This document shows positions 6,151 to 8,814 of a stretch of 8,814 nucleotides of DNA, one piece after another. Within the stretch, counting starts at the first letter, position 1. Each line of letters opens with the position of its first letter. Below the pieces are notes generated by a model. The model did no database searches, was not told the DNA's origin, and was given only the letters and a program-made list of their open reading frames with translations. This stretch comes from VMCP01 sp964408945 (GTDB lineage Bacteria; Bacteroidota; Bacteroidia; NS11-12g; UBA955), in assembly GCA_964408945.1 (NCBI GenBank), contig CAYPBJ010000048.1, positions 1 through 8,814 of the forward strand. Reading direction: 5' to 3'. A program made the translations under genes and the position numbers.

Positions 6151-6795
6151 ATGAAAAAACAAACTTTAGTCATTCATCCACAAGATCCCACAACCGACTT
6201 TTTGACCGCCATTTACGATGGAAGAGGATTCACTGAACTTAGGACGGATTTTCATCCCCAGAAAATCAAAAAGCTCATCGAATTGCACGAGCGAATCATT
6301 TTATTGGGACACGGATTCCACCACGGACTGTTGAATTATTACCAAACCATCATTGACGAAAGTTACGTGTCGTTGCTGCGCGACAAAGAATTGGTGGGGA
6401 TTTGGTGCTATGCTAAGTCGTTTTTTGAGCGCCACCATCTGACTGGTTTTTACACTGACATGTTCATTTCGGAAATGCCGGAAGCCCTATTAATGGGGGT
6501 TGATGCCACCGAAGAAGAAATTGAAGCATCCAATCGGGCCTTCGCCAAGGCGGTGCGCAAGAATTTGTTTCACGCTGAGTGTTTCGAGCGGATTTTTAAA
6601 GAATACCAAAAAATCAACACCCCGGTAGGTTTGTACAATCAGGTGAGACTGTCTTACCGCAGCCGAAACGGCCTGATTCAGGGCAACGAAGACAAATATA
6701 TCCATAATGTTAATTCATCTGGTGTTGATTTTCTTTCAAATTTATTGGGTCAAAATCCGGAGTTGATCACTCAATTTTTAAAGTCCTTAAATTGA
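6151..6795 (+). CDS. Clan CD (caspase/CHAT-fold)-like protein of unknown function
   Basis: A 214-residue cytoplasmic protein without signal peptide or membrane segment. It opens with KQTLVIHPQDPTTDFL. A hydrophobic strand runs into RIILLGHGFHHGLLN (48-62, His54-Gly55), and a second strand gives LVGIWCYAKSFFERHHLTG (81-99, Cys86), followed by FYTDMFISEMPEA (100-112) and EEEIEASNRAF. A strand ending in His-Gly and a later strand ending in Cys is the layout of the catalytic dyad in clan CD folds (caspases, gingipains, CHAT). From memory, similar 180-210-residue proteins with LVIHP, GHG-x-x-x-GL and IWCNAD-x-F occur in gut and environmental Bacteroidota; I know of no assigned function. A dyad spacing of 32 residues is short for true peptidases, so it may be inactive or act on another substrate. 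ATG 6151 directly follows the long stem-loop. Confidence 0.8.
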   Translation: MKKQTLVIHPQDPTTDFLTAIYDGRGFTELRTDFHPQKIKKLIELHERIILLGHGFHHGLLNYYQTIIDESYVSLLRDKELVGIWCYAKSFFERHHLTGFYTDMFISEMPEALLMGVDATEEEIEASNRAFAKAVRKNLFHAECFERIFKEYQKINTPVGLYNQVRLSYRSRNGLIQGNEDKYIHNVNSSGVDFLSNLLGQNPELITQFLKSLN

Positions 6796-6824
6796 AAATA
6801 GGATTCAAGTATTTTTTATATTTG
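6792..6824 (+). promoter_or_regulatory. Bacteroidota promoter of the barrel-protein gene
   Basis: TTG at 6792-6794 (-33) and a perfect TATATTTG at 6817-6824 (-7) are separated by 22 bases. The predicted transcription start near 6830 leaves a short leader of about 9 bases before ATG 6839. The -7 box is identical to the one at 4301. The -33 element overlaps the stop codon of the preceding gene (6793-6795). Confidence 0.62.
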
Positions 6825-6838
6825 TTATAATTATTCAT

Positions 6839-7384
6839 ATGAAAAAGCATTTTTTATTGGGTTTTATTCTTTTGGTTATCAGTGCTTTGAATGCTCAAGG
6901 CTATTCAATCAATAATCAGTTGAGTAGGATTGATTTGCCCTCAATTTTCGAGAGTAGTTTAAAAGATAAAAAGCCTAAATCTCCTTTTAAAACGAGTGTC
7001 GGGTTGGGAATTGAAACAGGGGGTGGAGGTTCCATTGTTGGACCTTCATACAAACATTATTTTACCGCAAATACTGCATACAATGTAGAACTCTTGTTTG
7101 GCACAGGTGTGGTTACCACCAATGTTTTTTACCAATATCATAAGGAAATAAAAAAAGGTGATAAAATGAAGTGGTACAATGGTGTGGGGTTGTCATCTGG
7201 ATTTACTGCAGCTGGGGTTGTGCCTTTTATAAAATTTATGACTGGCTTGGAAACTCAATTGCCCGACTTGCCCTTGTTTATTTCTGCAGATTGGCGTCCA
7301 AGTATTTTCCTTGGGAACACGGTTAGTGGCCGATTTGTACCTGGGCGATTTGGATTGAGTGTTAGGTATGTATTGGCTGAATAA
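6839..7384 (+). CDS. Small outer-membrane beta-barrel-like protein
   Basis: A 181-residue protein with a clear signal peptide (MKKHFLLGFILLVISALNAQ, cut near residue 19-20). After a polar linker rich in Lys (about 25-50), the rest alternates hydrophobic and small or polar residues in strands split by Gly-rich turns: TSVGLGIETGGGGSIVGPSY, AYNVELLFGTGVVTTNVFYQYH, MKWYNGVGLSSGF, PLFISADWRP and a last strand ending RFGLSVRYVLAE. The pattern fits a small 6-8-strand barrel in the outer membrane or a soluble periplasmic beta protein. The C-terminus lacks the usual final Phe. Ligand and function are not evident. It has its own promoter, so it need not act with the upstream gene. It ends 3 bases before the stop of the opposing fic gene. 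Confidence 0.8.
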   Translation: MKKHFLLGFILLVISALNAQGYSINNQLSRIDLPSIFESSLKDKKPKSPFKTSVGLGIETGGGGSIVGPSYKHYFTANTAYNVELLFGTGVVTTNVFYQYHKEIKKGDKMKWYNGVGLSSGFTAAGVVPFIKFMTGLETQLPDLPLFISADWRPSIFLGNTVSGRFVPGRFGLSVRYVLAE

Positions 7385-7387
7385 GAA

Positions 7388-8326
7388 TTACTGCTTTGAA
7401 TATTTTTTAATGGCTGATTTGGTGCTATACCAAACTCGTCCCTCCTTAAATGCTTCAATTTTACCGCGTCTTGCGAGTAGGCTTAAGTATTCTTGTCCGT
7501 ATCCAATTTGCGGGTCTTCAGCAATCTGTGACAGCGGAAGATAATCATCATTGGATGTTGGTTTTACGGCATTAATGAATCGATCCAAGCTTTTTTCCAT
7601 GCCTTGGAAAAATAGTAAAAATAGTTTCTCCCATTCTCCAAGATTGGCGGAATTCAGGGCGCGGTAATACTTCAGCCTATCCACTTTCAGAATCACTAGC
7701 GGTGGAAAACCAAATTGCATCAAAAGGAGGTTCATCGCTAGTCTTCCTGTTCTGCCGTTGCCATCAAAAAATGGGTGAATCCACACCAATCTGTGGTGAA
7801 ATGCAGCGGCCAATGCTATGGGGTCGAGTTTCTGGGGATTTTCATTCACCCAATGTACGAGTTCGTCGATCAATTCGGGCACTTTGAGCGGATTGGGAGG
7901 GATAAAATTGGCACCGGTTATTTGAACGCGACCCGTTCTAAATCGACCTGAATGCTGATCATCGATTCCTTTCATGATCCAAGAATGCAAGGTTAGCAGG
8001 TCTTGAGATTGAAATTTTAATTTTTTACTGACTCTGTCTTGCAGCCATTCTATGGCATTCTGATGATTGATGATTTCAAAATGCTCTTTCAAAGTCTTTC
8101 CACCAATGGTGATGCCTTGTTCCAAAACCACCTTGGTTTCATTCAAGGTGAGCGTATTTCCCTCGATGGCATTAGAATTATAAGTCCATTCGACCGCCAT
8201 TTCCTGTTCTAATTTATCTAAAATATAGACGGGCAACGGCCTCAATTCATCGAGTTGAAACTTTTTAGCTTCAATTCTTTGTCGATGATTATCAATCAAT
8301 CCGTTGGAAGGTGCCCAAGAGTACAT
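7388..8326 (-). CDS. Fic-domain protein (class II) with C-terminal winged helix
   Basis: A 312-residue protein. Fic enzymes move AMP or another nucleotide part from a nucleotide onto Ser, Thr or Tyr of target proteins. The active-site loop is intact: HPFFDGNGRTGR (184-195), with the catalytic His and the anion-binding GNGR. The autoinhibitory motif [S/T]xxxE[G/N] is present as SNAIEG (51-56), upstream of the Fic core, which defines class II (self-inhibited by an N-terminal helix). GRVQITGANFIPP (132-144) is the flap that docks target segments. The last about 55 residues (LPLSQIAEDPQIGYGQEYLSLLARRGKIEAFKEGRVWYS and on) are a winged-helix or MerR-like DNA-binding fold. Such proteins can control their own promoter, and a strong dyad lies just upstream. 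ATG 8326 comes only 4 bases after a consensus -7 box, so the mRNA may be leaderless. Confidence 0.93.
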   Translation of the reverse strand: MYSWAPSNGLIDNHRQRIEAKKFQLDELRPLPVYILDKLEQEMAVEWTYNSNAIEGNTLTLNETKVVLEQGITIGGKTLKEHFEIINHQNAIEWLQDRVSKKLKFQSQDLLTLHSWIMKGIDDQHSGRFRTGRVQITGANFIPPNPLKVPELIDELVHWVNENPQKLDPIALAAAFHHRLVWIHPFFDGNGRTGRLAMNLLLMQFGFPPLVILKVDRLKYYRALNSANLGEWEKLFLLFFQGMEKSLDRFINAVKPTSNDDYLPLSQIAEDPQIGYGQEYLSLLARRGKIEAFKEGRVWYSTKSAIKKYSKQ

Positions 8327-8330
8327 ACCA

Positions 8331-8338
8331 CAAAGATA
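8331..8338 (-). promoter_or_regulatory. -7 promoter box of the fic gene
   Basis: On the minus strand this reads TATCTTTG, a perfect match to TAnnTTTG, 4 bases before the fic ATG. Transcription would begin at or very near the start codon, implying a leaderless message. No TTG -33 box is visible; that region is occupied by the dyad at 8339-8373. Confidence 0.5.
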
Positions 8339-8373
8339 ATATCGGTAAGGTGAAATAATAATTTTACCGATAT
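8339..8373. promoter_or_regulatory. Perfect 10-bp dyad between the divergent fic and small gene
   Basis: ATATCGGTAA (8339-8348) and TTACCGATAT (8364-8373) are exact reverse complements 15 bases apart. The dyad lies directly upstream of the fic -7 box on one side, and its right arm covers the -33 region of the divergent promoter (-7 at 8387) on the other. The centre-to-centre distance of 25 bases is about two and a half helical turns, so the arms would face different sides of B-DNA unless the binding protein bridges or bends it. A repressor bound here could shut both genes. The winged helix of the Fic protein is the nearest candidate binder, which is inference. Confidence 0.55.
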
Positions 8374-8386
8374 AATTTTTATTTTG

Positions 8387-8394
8387 TAATTTTG
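8387..8394 (+). promoter_or_regulatory. -7 promoter box of the Pro-rich small gene
   Basis: TAATTTTG is a perfect TAnnTTTG match. Transcription would start near 8400, just before the ATG at 8401 and 20 bases before the ATG at 8420. No clear TTG -33 is present; the right arm of the dyad occupies that place. Confidence 0.5.
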
Positions 8395-8419
8395 GTTGTG
8401 ATGAAAAAAAGTCAACCCC

Positions 8420-8740
8420 ATGTTTGACGTAGTTTCTGAGAAAACAACGTCTATTTCACCGCCGCCGCCCCCCCCAAGAGATGAACCAAATGACGGTGGA
8501 GAAAAGCGAGTGATTATTGCCCACATCTACAGAGAAATGGACATCATTTCTTGCGAAGGATGCCTTCATTTCAATCCTGATTTTGTTTGTTGGGACTTAA
8601 ATCCGCTGGGTTTTATGCTTATAAATGCGCACACTATGGAGTTTGAAAATGTGCTCAATTTGAGTGCTCAAGAATGCGAGAATATTCAGTTGTGGACGCG
8701 GCACGGATATGATTATTTGGTTGGTGGGAGAGGGCGTTAG
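8420..8740 (+). CDS. Small protein with poly-Pro N-terminus, unknown function
   Basis: A 106-residue protein. After MFDVVSEKTTSIS comes a run of six prolines (14-19), coded by CCG CCG CCG CCC CCC CCA and containing eight consecutive C. The body has RVIIAHIYREMDIISCEGCLHFNPDFVCWDLNPLGF in outline, with Cys45, Cys48 and Cys57 suggesting a metal or redox site, and ends YDYLVGGRGR. I do not recognise a family. ATG 8420 is the first start in this frame because TGA at 8402-8404 lies in-frame upstream. An ATG at 8401, well placed after the promoter, reads only MKKSQPHV and stops at 8427. One A fewer in the A7 run at 8404-8410 would join that ATG to this frame. The gene is divergent from fic and shares its dyad, which suggests linked control. 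Confidence 0.58.
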   Translation: MFDVVSEKTTSISPPPPPPRDEPNDGGEKRVIIAHIYREMDIISCEGCLHFNPDFVCWDLNPLGFMLINAHTMEFENVLNLSAQECENIQLWTRHGYDYLVGGRGR

Positions 8741-8752
8741 GTTTGTTTATTC

Positions 8753-8814
8753 TTAAATGTTACTTTTGATCATGCGCCCATTTAAATCGCTTTCAATCAT
8801 CGCTTTTTTAATCA
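8753..8814 (-). CDS. C-terminal end of a minus-strand gene, cut by the window
   Basis: Reading inward from the right edge on the minus strand, a frame stays open for 19 residues and ends at TAA (8755-8753): IKKAMIESDLNGRMIKSNI. The composition looks like a charged helical protein tail, and the position, 12 bases after the stop of the plus-strand gene, matches the close tail-to-tail spacing seen elsewhere in the window. It is too short to identify. Confidence 0.35.
   Translation of the reverse strand, partial: IKKAMIESDLNGRMIKSNI

Noticed and set aside
8296..8526. 76-residue minus-strand ORF across the fic promoter
   Set aside because: It spans the dyad and both -7 boxes and reads the C8 tract as poly-Gly; it is not compatible with the promoter layout.

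Overview
The window looks like chromosomal DNA of a Bacteroidota species, probably Flavobacteriia or a relative. Exported proteins end their signal peptides in the Ala-Gln style common there. Shine-Dalgarno sequences are mostly absent, and several genes are preceded by the phylum's -7 box TAnnTTTG. The family assignments (a CrtA-like oxygenase, a secreted thioredoxin-fold protein, a small conserved protein often seen in Flavobacteria) fit. I see no tRNA, rRNA, CRISPR array or insertion sequence.

Layout. 1-161 is the C-terminal end of an MFS transporter, tail to tail with a secreted thioredoxin-fold/TPR protein on the minus strand (164-1417). Diverging from that is a tight three-gene plus-strand unit (1521-3892): a seven-helix membrane protein, a zinc-ribbon SAM methyltransferase and a CrtA-like carotenoid/haem monooxygenase, each 4 bases apart. 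It ends exactly against a small conserved minus-strand gene (3893-4261).

From about 4262 to 4530 lies a non-coding stretch with a perfect -7 box, then a strongly structured RNA of about 190 nt. The 5' end of this RNA pairs with its 3' end, directly followed by seven T, 26 bases before metK. metK (4531-5691) overlaps a 90-residue gene of unknown function by ATGA. A likely terminator hairpin follows. A second, very long stem-loop (6094-6148) sits right against the start codon of a 214-residue protein with a His-Gly / Trp-Cys signature like caspase-fold (clan CD) proteins. A small outer-membrane-barrel-like protein follows from its own promoter.

The right end holds a class II Fic protein with a C-terminal winged helix (minus strand, 7388-8326), divergent from a short Pro-rich gene (8420-8740). 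Both promoters flank or overlap a perfect 10-bp dyad, which suggests shared control. The last 62 bases probably hold the C-terminal end of another minus-strand gene.

How the parts cooperate: the SAM theme recurs (MetK makes SAM; the methyltransferase uses it), but the two are in separate units. The strongest candidates for something not already described are the metK leader RNA, the clan-CD-like protein with its start-site hairpin, and the Fic/small-gene divergent switch with its homopolymer tracts.
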